Below are positions 32,804 through 42,764 of a DNA stretch of 64,000 nucleotides, in pieces. Each line of letters opens with the position of its first letter. The stretch's first letter is position 1. The translations under genes were made by a program, and so were the position numbers. Under the pieces are notes generated by a model. It saw only the letters and a list, made by a program, of their open reading frames with translations. It did not search any database and was not told where the DNA came from. Origin of the DNA: Clostridia bacterium (GTDB lineage: Bacteria; Bacillota; Clostridia; TANB77; CAG-508); the NCBI GenBank assembly GCA_017936925.1, contig JAGBEP010000002.1, forward strand, positions 44,397-108,396, read 5' to 3'.

Positions 32804-33151
32804 ATGTATATGGCATATCAAAATAGAACGCCATCAATAAAATTAAAAGTAGGAATTGATACTTTTAATTCTTTAATAGAATTTATAGGGAGAACAGAAC
32901 AATCACAGGAAGAAGTTGTTAGAGAAAAATCAACTAGACTGAAAGAAAAATTATTAAGATATAGTATTCCAACAATTAGTGATGATAATGAGGATTTAAT
33001 CGAAATGAGATTTTTTCCTAATGAATCAGGTAATATGATTGATATTTTATTATATGCAATTGATGGAGTGACACCAAATAATAATTATTATAATGTTTTA
33101 TTAGAAGTAAGAAATAAAATGAAAAATCAAAATAAAAATAACGAAGAATAA
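32804..33151 (+). CDS. 115-aa ICE protein of unknown function
   Basis: Candidate starts are GTG 32801, ATG 32804 and ATG 32810 behind AAAGGA; ATG 32804 is chosen by spacing but 32810 is possible. It contains FNSLIEFIGRTEQSQEE and a strand-rich block DLIEMRFFPNESGNMIDILL. It is soluble, not recognised, and followed by the large polyvalent gene. Confidence 0.68.
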   Translation: MYMAYQNRTPSIKLKVGIDTFNSLIEFIGRTEQSQEEVVREKSTRLKEKLLRYSIPTISDDNEDLIEMRFFPNESGNMIDILLYAIDGVTPNNNYYNVLLEVRNKMKNQNKNNEE

Positions 33152-33183
33152 GTTATATGTCTATGAAAATGGAGGTGTAATTA

Positions 33184-36100
33184 GTGGCAAATAAATTAAG
33201 AGTTATAACAGACTTATATGGAGAAACACTTACTGAAATAAGTAATAATCCCAGTGAATGGATGAAGTTTCTTGAAACTGCTGCAATGAATTATAAATAC
33301 TCTTTTAATGACCAAATATTAATCTATGCTCAAAGACCAAATGCTATTGCTTGTGCAGATATAGATACTTGGAATAGGACAGTTGGAAGATGGGTTAATA
33401 GAGGTTCAAAAGGAATTGCATTATTAAGTTATGACAACGGATATAGTAATTTAAAATATGTATTTGATGTTGCTGATACTAATAGTAAATATGGTAGAAG
33501 TTTTAGAATATGGTCAGTTCCTAAACCTTATGAAAATGATATTATAGAATCATTAGAAAATAAGTATGGAGATTTAGAAAATAAGAATACACTAGCAGAA
33601 GCAATTATATCTGTTTCTAAAATCATAGCAGAAGATAACATATCTGATTATTTATCAGATCTTTTATTTTATAAAGATAATAGTGCAATAGAAAATATGA
33701 CTGATGAAACTATTAAAGAAATATTTCAAAATGTTTTATCAAATAGTATTGCATTTGAAATGATGAAAAGGTGTGGATTAAATCCTAATGAACATTTCAA
33801 AGAAAACGATTTTATTTATATTCTTAATTTTAATAGTTTTGATACTATTACAAGATTAGGAATTGCAACAAGTGAAATATCAGAAATGGGATTAAGAGAA
33901 ATATATTCAACAGTTAAAAATTTACGAATAAATGAAATAGAAAAAATTCGCACATTTGAATATGAAAGTCAAAAAGAATATGATTATAACGAAAGCAAAA
34001 ATATTGCTGAAAGGAGTGATATATATGGAAGAGATAACTTACACAAGACAGGGGGATTACGAGATTCCAGATTTAGTGATAGAGGAGAATACAGCGAAGA
34101 AACAAGCAACAGGAAAATACGCAATGATGAGGTTGAAATATCTTCAAGAACAGAAGAAACCTCTATACACAACACTATTAATGAAGAACCTATTAACAGA
34201 TCATTTGATGGAAATTCAGAGTCAAGCAGAGATGAGAATAGAGGAAATAGTATCTCAAATGAAAATCAAGGAGAATATAACAGAGAACTTGAAAGAAACA
34301 AATCAAATGAAGTGGGTATCATTAATGAACAACTTGAAGATGACAGCAGAGGAAATAGTGATGAACGAACTAATCTACGCCTAAATAACTATGAGAAGAA
34401 CGATACAAATCGTTCTTTTTATGTTGTTGTAGATGAAAAAATTAATCAAATAATTGCTAAAAGTCCTCATAAAAAAGAAACTAATAGTCAAATTAAAGAA
34501 TATTTTAAAAATGAAAAAGATTTAGATGAAAGACTTAATTATTTAAAAAACTTGTTTAATAATGATTATACTGGAATAACAATTGATAATGAAATGTTTG
34601 GGTATAAAACATTTAATAATGGTATGTTATTTTGGAAAGGTAATTTTTTAACAAGAGATACTGAAAGTTTTGTTGAGTGGACAGATTTAATAGAACATAT
34701 TGAAGCAATGATATTATTAAATCAACTAGATGATAGAATTGTTCCTTTAAAATCTTTAACAGAACAAATGACTTTAATAGAAGATAAAGAAACAGATTCT
34801 AAATTAGATTTAACATTTACACAAGAATTTGTAGATAGTTATTTACAAAATAGGAGTAGAGAAACAAAATATTTAATTTATGAAGAATTTAATAAAAGTT
34901 ATTCATCACAACAAAATCAAGAATTTTTAAAAAAATTATATGGATTAGGAGGTTCTACTTATACAATAAGTGGTTCTGGAATTGGAGAAAATCACGATTC
35001 GAAAGGAATAACTTTTAATAGAGGTTATTTTGGAGAAAGTGCTACTCAACAATTATTTAAGTGGAATTATATAGAACAAAGAATTAGAACCTTAATAAAA
35101 GAAGATAGATACCTAAATCCAAAAGAATTAGAAGATTATCCTACTTGGTTAGAAAAGAAAGAACAAGAAAGAGAATTAATTGAAAAAGGCAATGAATTAT
35201 CTAACGTAGATGTAGTAAAAGAAATAAAAGAATATGAATACCATTTAGGAGATAAAGTTTATATAGGTGCAGATGAATATGAAATATTAAATATAGGAGA
35301 TTTTGATGTTCAATTATATGATTTTAGATATCCATTATTTAATAGAGAAATGTCAAAGGAAGAATTTGATAGGAAAGTAAAAGAAAATCCATCAAATGAC
35401 CATTTAATAAAAAAGGAAAAAATAGAAGTTCAAGAAGAAGCACCAACTGAAAAAAATGAAGCAATTATTATTGAAACAGAAGAAGTTAAACCAGAAGAAA
35501 CTGAAATAATACCAGAGTTTACTAAAAAGAGAAAAAATAAAGTTAATAATTTTGATATTCATCCAGAAATAAAATTAGAGGATAGAAATCAATATAGAAT
35601 TAATGATTATAATTTAGGTGTAGATACTCCTAAAAATAGATTTAATAATAATATTGAAGCAATTAAGGTATTAAAAAAATGCGAAGAAGAAAATAGATAT
35701 GCAACAAAAGAAGAACAAGATATTTTGTCGAAATATGTTGGTTGGGGTGGATTATCACAAGCATTCGAAGAAGACAATTCATCTTGGAGTAATGAACACT
35801 ATATACTTAAAAATTTATTAGATGAAACAGAATATTCACAAGCACAAGAATCTACTTTAACAGCATTTTATACACCACCAGTTGTTATTAATTCAATGTA
35901 TCAAGCATTAGAAAATATGGGACTTAAAACTGGTAATATATTAGAGCCTAGTTGTGGTATTGGTAATTTTATAGGTATGCGACCAGATTCTTTATCAGAT
36001 TGTAAAATATATGGTATTGAGTTAGATAGTGTTAGTGGACGAATTGCAAGACAACTTTATCAAAAGTCTAGTATTGCAGTTCAAGGTTATGAGAATACAG

Positions 36101-39100
36101 ATCTTCCAAATAGTTTTTTTGATGTAGCAATAGGTAATGTCCCATTTGGGGATTTTAAAGTCCTTGACAAGAAATATGATAAGCATAATTTTTTAATACA
36201 CGATTATTTCTTTGCTAAAACACTTGATAAAGTTAGACCAGGTGGAGTAGTAGCATTTATTACAAGCAAAGGAACAATGGATAAAGAAAACTCTAATGTA
36301 AGAAGATATTTAGCACAAAGAGCAGATTTATTAGGTGCTATTAGACTACCTAATAATACTTTTAAGGATGCAGCAGGAACGGAAGTCACTTCTGATATTA
36401 TCTTTTTACAAAAACGAGATTCAATAACAGATATTGAACCAGACTGGGTATATCTTGATACAGATGAAAATGGTATTAAGATGAATAAATATTTTGTAGA
36501 TAATCCAGATATGATAATGGGTAATATGCAAATGATAAGCAGTAGGTTTGGTATGGATTCTGCTTGTATTGCAGATGAGAATATTTCATTAGAAAATAAA
36601 TTAAAAGAAGCAATACCAAATATACACGCCGAAGTAAAAGAGTATGAGATTGATGATATGGAAGATGAGGATTTATTTATTCCAGCAGATTATAATGTAA
36701 AAAACTTTTCTTATACTTTGGTTGATGGAGAGATATATTTTAGAGAAAATAGTAGAATGTATCCACAAGAATTAGCAAAAACTACTGAAAATAGAATTAA
36801 AGGTTTAATAGAAATTAGAGATTGTGTAAGAACGCTTATAGAGTATCAAACAGAGGATTTTCCAGAAGATGATATAAAATATCAACAAAGTAGATTAAAT
36901 CGTTTATATGACGATTTTACTAAGAAATACGGGCTAATTAATAGTAGAGGAAATAATTCGGCTTTTTCTAACGATTCAAGTTATTATTTACTATGCTCAT
37001 TAGAAATATTAGATGAGAATGGTAATCTTGCTAGAAAAGCAGATATGTTTACTAAAAGAACAATAAGACCAAAAGAAAAAATAACAGAAGTAGATAATGC
37101 GATAGACGCATTAATTGTTTCTCTATCTGAAAAAGCAAGAGTAGATATTCCATTTATGAAAGAACTTTGTAAAATGGAAGAAGAACAAATGCTACAAGAT
37201 TTAATAGGAGAAATATTTAAAATACCTGGTGAAGATAAATATGTGACGGCTGATGAATATTTATCTGGTAATGTTAGAGAAAAATTACAAGTTGCAGAAG
37301 AATTTGCTAAACAAGATGAAAAATATGAAATTAATGTTGAATATTTAAAGAAAGTTCAACCAGTTGATTTAAGTGCTAGTGAAATAAGTGTAAGATTAGG
37401 TTCGACTTGGATTCCAGAAGAAGATATAAAAGATTTTATTGATGATTTATTACAACCATCTTGGAGTGTTTCTAGAAATATTAGAGTTCATTATATGCCT
37501 TCAACATCTGAATGGAATATTGAAGGTAAAAATTATGATAAATATAATGTTAAATCTTATAACACTTATGGAACTAATAGAGCAAGTGCATATAAAATTA
37601 TAGAAGATACTTTAAATCTAAAAGATACTAGAATATTTGATTATAGAGAAGATGAAAATGGTAAAAGAATAGCAGAATTAAATAAAAAAGAAACTGCTAT
37701 AGCACAGGCTAAACAAGAACAAATAAAAAATGAGTTTGCTGAATGGATTTGGAAAAATCCTGAAAGACGTGAAAGATTAGTTAAAAGTTATAATGAGCAA
37801 TTTAATTCAATAAGACCTCGTGAATATGATGGATCTCACATACTATTTGATGGTATGAATCCAGAAATATCATTAAGAACTCATCAAATAAATGCTATTG
37901 CAAGAATTCTTTATGGTGGAAACACATTACTTGCACACGAAGTTGGTGCAGGTAAAACTTTTGAAATGGTTGCAGCAGCAATGGAATCAAAAAGATTAGG
38001 TTTGTGTAATAAAAGTTTATTTGTAGTTCCTAATCATATAGTAGAACAATTCGGACAAGAGTTCTTACAACTATATCCTAGTGCGAATATTTTAGTGACA
38101 ACAAAAAAAGATTTTGAAACTGCTAACCGAAAAAAATTCTGTTCAAGAATAGCAACAGGAGATTATGACGCAGTTATTATTTCTCATTCTCAATTTGAAA
38201 AAATACCTATGTCAGTTGAAAGGCAAATTGAAATGATTAGGAGAGAAATAGAAGATATTACACTTGGAATAGAAGATTTAAAAAGAAACAATGGAGAAAA
38301 ATTTTCTATCAAGCAAATGATGAAAACTAAAAAAACACTAGAAACAAAAATGGCAAAATTAAATGACACATCAAGAAAAGATGATGTTATTACTTTTGAA
38401 GAATTAGGCGTTGATAGAATATTTGTAGATGAAGCCCATTATTACAAAAATTTATATTTATATACAAAGATGAGAAATGTTGGTGGTATAGCACAAACAG
38501 AGGCACAAAAGAGTTCTGATTTATATATGAAATGTAGATATCTTGACGAAATAACAGGTGGAAAAGGTGTAATATTTGCAACAGGAACACCTATATCAAA
38601 TTCAATGGTAGAATTATATACAATGCAAAGATATTTACAATATAATGAACTTGCTAAAAGAAATCTACAACAATTTGACGCTTGGGCTTCAACTTTTGGA
38701 GAAACTGTCACTGCAATAGAATTAAGTCCAGAGGGAACAGGATATAGAGCAAAAACAAGATTTGCAAAGTTCTATAATCTACCAGAATTAATGGCAATGT
38801 TTAAAGAAGTTGCTGATATACAAACAGCAGATATGTTAAATCTTCCAGTTCCCAAAGCAAACTATCACAATGTTGTAATTGAGCCTAGTGATATTCAAAA
38901 AGATTTAGTAAAAGAACTATCTGAAAGAGCAGAAAGAGTTAGAAATAAAATGGTAGATTCAAGTATAGATAATATGTTAAAAATTACTAATGATGGTAGA
39001 AAACTTGCACTAGATCAAAGACTATCTAATGACTTATTAGAAGACTTTGAAAAAAGTAAAGTTGCTACCTGTGCAGATAATATAGTTAACATTTGGAATA

Positions 39101-40338
39101 AAACAAGTGAAAAGAAATCAGCACAATTAGTATTTTGTGATTTATCTACACCACATAATGATGGTAAATTTAATGTATATGATGACTTAAAAAATAAATT
39201 GATAGATAGAGGAATACCAGAAGAAGAAATTGCATTTATACACGAAGCAAATACAGATATTAGAAAGCAAGAATTATTCAACAAAGTTAGAAAAGGACAA
39301 GTTAGAGTTTTAATGGGTAGCACTCAAAAAATGGGTGCAGGAACTAACTGCCAAGATAGATTAATAGCACTTCACGATTTAGATTGTCCGTGGCGACCTA
39401 GTGATTTAATACAAAGGTCAGGAAGAATTATTAGACAAGGAAATATGAATCCAGAAGTTGATATATATAGGTATGTCACAGAGGGAACATTTGATGCATA
39501 TTTATATCAGTTAGTAGAAAATAAACAAAGATTTATTGCACAAATAATGACATCTAAAACACCAGTAAGATTTGCAGAAGATATAGATGAAACTGCTTTA
39601 TCATATGCAGAAATAAAAGCATTAGCAGCAGGTAATCCTTTAATAATAGAAAAGACAGAACTTGATACACAAGTTGCAAAATTAAAATTATTAAAACAAA
39701 CTCATTTAAGTAATATCTATGCAATGGAAGATAAAGTTATAAAATATTATCCTAATGAAATAAAAAGATTAGAACTACGAATAGAAAATATTGAACAAGA
39801 TATTTCACATTTAGAAGCAAATACTAAAAGTGGAGATGACTTTCAAGGAATGATTATTAAGGGAGAAAACTTTATTGAAAAGAAAGACGCTGGACAAAAA
39901 CTTATTGATATTTGTAAGTCTATGACTAATAAAGATCCAATTGAAATTGGAGAATACAGAGGATTTAAAATGATACTTTCATTTGATACTTTTGATAGAA
40001 CATTTCATTTGGATATGAAAAATAAAATATCATATAATGTTGAATTAGGAAGTGATCCTTTTGGTAATATAACTCGTATTGATAATGTTTTAAATAATAT
40101 TCCTAATAAACTTGAATCAAGTAAGAATAGTTTAGAAGATACGAAAAAACAATTTGAAAATGCAAAATTAGAAGTTGAAAGACCATTCCCACAAGAGGAA
40201 GAATTGAAACAAAAATCAAAAAGATTAGATGAACTTAATATACAATTAAATCTTAATGAAAAAGATAAAGAAATTATTGATGATGGATTAGATACACCTG
40301 AAAATGGTGGAAATACTAACAGAGATTATGAAAGATAA
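33184..40338 (+). CDS. Polyvalent ArdC-like / DNA methylase / SNF2-type helicase protein
   Basis: 2384 aa with a GTG start after ATGGAGGTG. The N-terminal ArdC-like domain (about 1-100) has EWMKFLETAAMNYKYSFNDQ and ILIYAQRP. A low-complexity stretch (about 265-410) coincides with the nested tnpV gene. The methylase core has EPSCGIGNF near 921 and NVPFGDF near 983 in place of NPPF. The SF2 helicase has HEVGAGKT near 1583, VDEAHYYKN near 1748, FATGTPISNS near 1797 and IQRSGRIIRQGN near 2077. Such proteins are common in Tn1549-like ICEs and are thought to protect or process incoming DNA. Methylase activity is uncertain. Confidence 0.93.
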   Translation: MANKLRVITDLYGETLTEISNNPSEWMKFLETAAMNYKYSFNDQILIYAQRPNAIACADIDTWNRTVGRWVNRGSKGIALLSYDNGYSNLKYVFDVADTNSKYGRSFRIWSVPKPYENDIIESLENKYGDLENKNTLAEAIISVSKIIAEDNISDYLSDLLFYKDNSAIENMTDETIKEIFQNVLSNSIAFEMMKRCGLNPNEHFKENDFIYILNFNSFDTITRLGIATSEISEMGLREIYSTVKNLRINEIEKIRTFEYESQKEYDYNESKNIAERSDIYGRDNLHKTGGLRDSRFSDRGEYSEETSNRKIRNDEVEISSRTEETSIHNTINEEPINRSFDGNSESSRDENRGNSISNENQGEYNRELERNKSNEVGIINEQLEDDSRGNSDERTNLRLNNYEKNDTNRSFYVVVDEKINQIIAKSPHKKETNSQIKEYFKNEKDLDERLNYLKNLFNNDYTGITIDNEMFGYKTFNNGMLFWKGNFLTRDTESFVEWTDLIEHIEAMILLNQLDDRIVPLKSLTEQMTLIEDKETDSKLDLTFTQEFVDSYLQNRSRETKYLIYEEFNKSYSSQQNQEFLKKLYGLGGSTYTISGSGIGENHDSKGITFNRGYFGESATQQLFKWNYIEQRIRTLIKEDRYLNPKELEDYPTWLEKKEQERELIEKGNELSNVDVVKEIKEYEYHLGDKVYIGADEYEILNIGDFDVQLYDFRYPLFNREMSKEEFDRKVKENPSNDHLIKKEKIEVQEEAPTEKNEAIIIETEEVKPEETEIIPEFTKKRKNKVNNFDIHPEIKLEDRNQYRINDYNLGVDTPKNRFNNNIEAIKVLKKCEEENRYATKEEQDILSKYVGWGGLSQAFEEDNSSWSNEHYILKNLLDETEYSQAQESTLTAFYTPPVVINSMYQALENMGLKTGNILEPSCGIGNFIGMRPDSLSDCKIYGIELDSVSGRIARQLYQKSSIAVQGYENTDLPNSFFDVAIGNVPFGDFKVLDKKYDKHNFLIHDYFFAKTLDKVRPGGVVAFITSKGTMDKENSNVRRYLAQRADLLGAIRLPNNTFKDAAGTEVTSDIIFLQKRDSITDIEPDWVYLDTDENGIKMNKYFVDNPDMIMGNMQMISSRFGMDSACIADENISLENKLKEAIPNIHAEVKEYEIDDMEDEDLFIPADYNVKNFSYTLVDGEIYFRENSRMYPQELAKTTENRIKGLIEIRDCVRTLIEYQTEDFPEDDIKYQQSRLNRLYDDFTKKYGLINSRGNNSAFSNDSSYYLLCSLEILDENGNLARKADMFTKRTIRPKEKITEVDNAIDALIVSLSEKARVDIPFMKELCKMEEEQMLQDLIGEIFKIPGEDKYVTADEYLSGNVREKLQVAEEFAKQDEKYEINVEYLKKVQPVDLSASEISVRLGSTWIPEEDIKDFIDDLLQPSWSVSRNIRVHYMPSTSEWNIEGKNYDKYNVKSYNTYGTNRASAYKIIEDTLNLKDTRIFDYREDENGKRIAELNKKETAIAQAKQEQIKNEFAEWIWKNPERRERLVKSYNEQFNSIRPREYDGSHILFDGMNPEISLRTHQINAIARILYGGNTLLAHEVGAGKTFEMVAAAMESKRLGLCNKSLFVVPNHIVEQFGQEFLQLYPSANILVTTKKDFETANRKKFCSRIATGDYDAVIISHSQFEKIPMSVERQIEMIRREIEDITLGIEDLKRNNGEKFSIKQMMKTKKTLETKMAKLNDTSRKDDVITFEELGVDRIFVDEAHYYKNLYLYTKMRNVGGIAQTEAQKSSDLYMKCRYLDEITGGKGVIFATGTPISNSMVELYTMQRYLQYNELAKRNLQQFDAWASTFGETVTAIELSPEGTGYRAKTRFAKFYNLPELMAMFKEVADIQTADMLNLPVPKANYHNVVIEPSDIQKDLVKELSERAERVRNKMVDSSIDNMLKITNDGRKLALDQRLSNDLLEDFEKSKVATCADNIVNIWNKTSEKKSAQLVFCDLSTPHNDGKFNVYDDLKNKLIDRGIPEEEIAFIHEANTDIRKQELFNKVRKGQVRVLMGSTQKMGAGTNCQDRLIALHDLDCPWRPSDLIQRSGRIIRQGNMNPEVDIYRYVTEGTFDAYLYQLVENKQRFIAQIMTSKTPVRFAEDIDETALSYAEIKALAAGNPLIIEKTELDTQVAKLKLLKQTHLSNIYAMEDKVIKYYPNEIKRLELRIENIEQDISHLEANTKSGDDFQGMIIKGENFIEKKDAGQKLIDICKSMTNKDPIEIGEYRGFKMILSFDTFDRTFHLDMKNKISYNVELGSDPFGNITRIDNVLNNIPNKLESSKNSLEDTKKQFENAKLEVERPFPQEEELKQKSKRLDELNIQLNLNEKDKEIIDDGLDTPENGGNTNRDYER
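34025..34384 (+). CDS. tnpV: TnpV family protein, nested out of frame in the polyvalent gene
   Basis: 119 aa in the +1 frame relative to the enclosing gene. AAAGGAG lies 8 bases before the ATG. The product matches TnpV throughout: MEEITYTRQGDYEIPDL, GKYAMMRLKYLQEQKKPLYT, LLTDHLMEIQSQAE and NQMKWVSLMNNLKMTAEEIV. TnpV is known as a small accessory protein of Tn4451-like and related elements; its role is unclear. The enclosing protein reads this stretch as low-complexity Ser/Arg/Glu/Asn sequence, which suggests that tnpV is the constrained frame. Confidence 0.85.
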   Translation: MEEITYTRQGDYEIPDLVIEENTAKKQATGKYAMMRLKYLQEQKKPLYTTLLMKNLLTDHLMEIQSQAEMRIEEIVSQMKIKENITENLKETNQMKWVSLMNNLKMTAEEIVMNELIYA

Positions 40339-40370
40339 AATCGCACATTTGATAATAAATATATTATAAT
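40337..40370 (+). promoter_or_regulatory. Promoter with AAAATCGCACA box, small-protein/primase operon
   Basis: AAAATCGCACA (40337-40347), a 17-base spacer and TATAAT (40365-40370). The box occupies the place of a -35 element. Confidence 0.6.
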
Positions 40371-40397
40371 TTATTATGTATTCGTTAAGGAGAGGAA

Positions 40398-40640
40398 ATG
40401 TTTGTGAAGAAAAATAATAAAAATGTTTCTGTTAGTAAAGTTAGATTTGACGAGATAATGCTTTATGAATTTGTAAAGAATATTTATTGTCAAGGAGAAA
40501 TACCTGATAAGAAAATAAATGACTTATTAGAAGAATTATATAATTACTTGGACAAAAAAATATTTAATTATATTGATACTGATAGAGATATAATTGATAT
40601 TCAAGCGTATGTAAAATTAACTTATGAAAGAGAGAAATAA
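40398..40640 (+). CDS. 80-aa helical protein of unknown function
   Basis: The ATG follows AAGGAGAGG. The middle reads LYEFVKNIYCQGEIPDKKIN and then DLLEELYNYLDKK: mixed charge, helical, no membrane segment. It has its own promoter with the AAAATCGCACA box and its own terminator (40631). Not recognised. Confidence 0.7.
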   Translation: MFVKKNNKNVSVSKVRFDEIMLYEFVKNIYCQGEIPDKKINDLLEELYNYLDKKIFNYIDTDRDIIDIQAYVKLTYEREK

Positions 40641-40660
40641 TTAATTTTATTTCTCTTTTT
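40631..40660 (+). terminator. Terminator after the 80-aa gene
   Basis: AGAGAAAT pairs with ATTTCTCT and is followed by Ts. It overlaps the end of the coding region. Confidence 0.75.
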
Positions 40661-40685
40661 ACTATTTATAGAAAGGAAAAATATT

Positions 40686-41063
40686 ATGAAAAAATATAAT
40701 GTTGAAGTAGTAGAAACTTTAAGTAGAGTTGTAGAAGTTGAAGCAACAACTTATGAAGAAGCAGAAAATAAAGTTGATGAAATGTATCATAATCAAGATA
40801 TAGTTTTAGATTATAATGATTTAGAATCACAGGATTTGAAACCTTATCCAAGCAGAGAATTATCTGAAAGTTTTAATATAAATATAGACTTTGATAAAAA
40901 TACACAGGATGTTTTTATTGGTAATGAAGATGGTAGTGGTGCAAGATACAACTGCAAGAATTATGATGATTTAATTAGTGCTATAAAAACATATTGTGAT
41001 TTATATGTTAATTGTTTAGAACCGAAAGGGGAAAAAATAAAGAATAAAGATATGGAAAGGTAG
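40686..41063 (+). CDS. DpnD/PcfM family protein
   Basis: 125 aa. The first 45 residues match the DpnD/PcfM domain: KYNVEVVETLSRVVEVEA, then TYEEAENKVDEMYHNQDIVL. A second half with SFNINIDFDKNTQDVFIGN is not recognised. AGAAAGG lies 8 bases before the ATG. It is followed by the primase-like gene. Family members occur in R-M loci and conjugative elements; the biochemical role is unknown. Confidence 0.82.
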   Translation: MKKYNVEVVETLSRVVEVEATTYEEAENKVDEMYHNQDIVLDYNDLESQDLKPYPSRELSESFNINIDFDKNTQDVFIGNEDGSGARYNCKNYDDLISAIKTYCDLYVNCLEPKGEKIKNKDMER

Positions 41064-41073
41064 GTAATAATCT

Positions 41074-42030
41074 ATGGCTTATTATTCGCCAGAAGAAATT
41101 GAGAAAGCAAGACAAATGGATTTATATACTTATTTAGAAAACTATGAGCCAGATGAATTAGTGCATTTTAGTAGAGATACTTATATGACAAGAACTCACG
41201 ATAGTTTAAAAATAAGTAATGGAATGTGGTATTGGTTTTCAAGAGGTATAGGTGGAAATAGTGCATTAGATTATTTAATGAAAGTAAGAGATTATACTTT
41301 TATTCAGGCAGTAGAAACTATTTTGGGATACTCAAATGAAAGACCACCAGTTGTATATCAACAACAAAAGAAAATAAAAAATATTAATGTAATACTACCT
41401 AAAAAAGCAATGAATAATGATAAAGTTATTAGATATTTAAAAGGTAGAGGATTAGATATTGATATAGTAAAAGAATGTATAGATAATAGATTAATTTATC
41501 AAGACATTAATGGTAATGTTGTTTTTGTTGGATATGATAAGAACAATGTTCCAAGATATGGATGTGTAAGAGGTTGTAATCAGACAAGGTATATGAAAGA
41601 TGCTTATGGAAGTCATAAAGCATTTTCATTTAAGTTAAATTCATTAGAAAATAACAATGAAGTTCATATATTTGAAAGTGCAATTGATTTATTATCATAT
41701 GCTACTATTTTAAAATTAGAAGGTAAAGAATGGTATAATTATAATCTTTTATCATTGTCTGGTGTATATCAACCTGCAAAGAAATTAGATGAAAGTAAGA
41801 TACCATTAGCACTTAATTATTATCTTAATCAGAATCAAAATATTAAGAGAATTGTTCTTCATTTGGATAATGATAGTGCAGGAAGATTAGCAACAACAGC
41901 ATTAAAAACTATTCTTCCAAAACAATATGAAGTCATTGATGATCCACCAATAGTTGGTAAGGATTTCAATGATTTTTTATGTTCAAAAGTTGGAATAAAT
42001 TATAAAAAAAATTATGAAAGAGTGAGGTAA
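41074..42030 (+). CDS. DUF3991/Toprim primase-like protein
   Basis: 318 aa. The N-terminal domain (about 1-90; MAYYSPEEIEKARQMDLYTY, WYWFSRGIGGNSALDYLM) matches DUF3991-type zinc-finger-like domains of mobile primases. The C-terminal Toprim domain has VHIFESAIDLLSY near 207 and HLDNDSAGR near 267. A role in initiating DNA synthesis on transferred single strands is expected. It lies between a DpnD-like gene and an XRE gene upstream of oriT. Confidence 0.9.
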   Translation: MAYYSPEEIEKARQMDLYTYLENYEPDELVHFSRDTYMTRTHDSLKISNGMWYWFSRGIGGNSALDYLMKVRDYTFIQAVETILGYSNERPPVVYQQQKKIKNINVILPKKAMNNDKVIRYLKGRGLDIDIVKECIDNRLIYQDINGNVVFVGYDKNNVPRYGCVRGCNQTRYMKDAYGSHKAFSFKLNSLENNNEVHIFESAIDLLSYATILKLEGKEWYNYNLLSLSGVYQPAKKLDESKIPLALNYYLNQNQNIKRIVLHLDNDSAGRLATTALKTILPKQYEVIDDPPIVGKDFNDFLCSKVGINYKKNYERVR

Positions 42031-42034
42031 AATT

Positions 42035-42664
42035 ATGAAATATGATTATTTAAAATTAGCAGAAGTATTAAAAGAAAGACGTGAAGAATTAGAAATATCT
42101 ACGAGAGATTTAGCATATCAAGTTGGTGTGAGCCATACTGAAATATCAAGAATTGAAAATGGTATGCGACCACATTTTTCGTTTGTAATTCTCGCAAAAT
42201 TGTGTAAAGCATTAAAGATTGATATGATAAATTTAATTGATTTAATTAATCTATGGGAAGTAGATGATGATAAAGTTTTCTATGTAATGTTTAAGCAAGA
42301 AGAAGAAAAAATATATAAGGTTCACGCAAGAAGTGAGGGTGAAGCAATTAGAATTGCATTCGGTTTTGTAGAAGATAATAACCTTATAGATTTTAGTAAA
42401 TCAAAGAAAGATTTAATGATAGGAGCAGTAGAAAATATTGAAGATTTTAATAAAGAAATTATAGATACTTTTGATAGAACTGGACAATTAGTTGAAGGTT
42501 CAGATGAAAAAATTATTATTGATGTCTTTAAAGAAAAAGTAAAAAAAGAAGATGAAAACATTGATGAAAAATTAGAAGATTATGATGAAATCGAGGGTGT
42601 AATTTGTCCAGAAGATTGTATATATTATTGTCCTAATTGTGGTAATTGTATTAGAAGGGATTAA
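42035..42664 (+). CDS. XRE regulator with C-terminal cysteine cluster
   Basis: 209 aa. The HTH_XRE domain covers residues 1-65 (ISTRDLAYQVGVSHTEISRI). The middle (VFYVMFKQEEEKIYKVHARS, then EGEAIRIA) recalls a DpnD-like strand-helix unit. The tail CPEDCIYYCPNCGNC looks like a small metal-binding ribbon. It is 4 bases after the primase gene and directly upstream of oriT, so it probably regulates mobilisation genes. Confidence 0.85.
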   Translation: MKYDYLKLAEVLKERREELEISTRDLAYQVGVSHTEISRIENGMRPHFSFVILAKLCKALKIDMINLIDLINLWEVDDDKVFYVMFKQEEEKIYKVHARSEGEAIRIAFGFVEDNNLIDFSKSKKDLMIGAVENIEDFNKEIIDTFDRTGQLVEGSDEKIIIDVFKEKVKKEDENIDEKLEDYDEIEGVICPEDCIYYCPNCGNCIRRD

Positions 42665-42669
42665 TATAT

Positions 42670-42745
42670 TTATAGTCTAGCCAGCACTGAATTTGTATAG
42701 CCACAAATTCCAATGTGGGGTAATACCCCAAGCCCCAAAGAAAAG
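42670..42745 (+). other. oriT: Candidate origin of transfer (oriT)
   Basis: Just upstream of DUF3789 and mobC. Inverted repeat GAATTTGT-ATAGCC-ACAAATTC (42689-42710) is followed by TGGGGT-AAT-ACCCCA (42716-42730) and AGCCCCAAAG. Nested inverted repeats beside mobC and upstream of a MOB_P-type relaxase are the expected layout of an oriT. The nick position is not known. Confidence 0.6.
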
Positions 42746-42764
42746 AAGAAAGGTAGGTTTTGAA

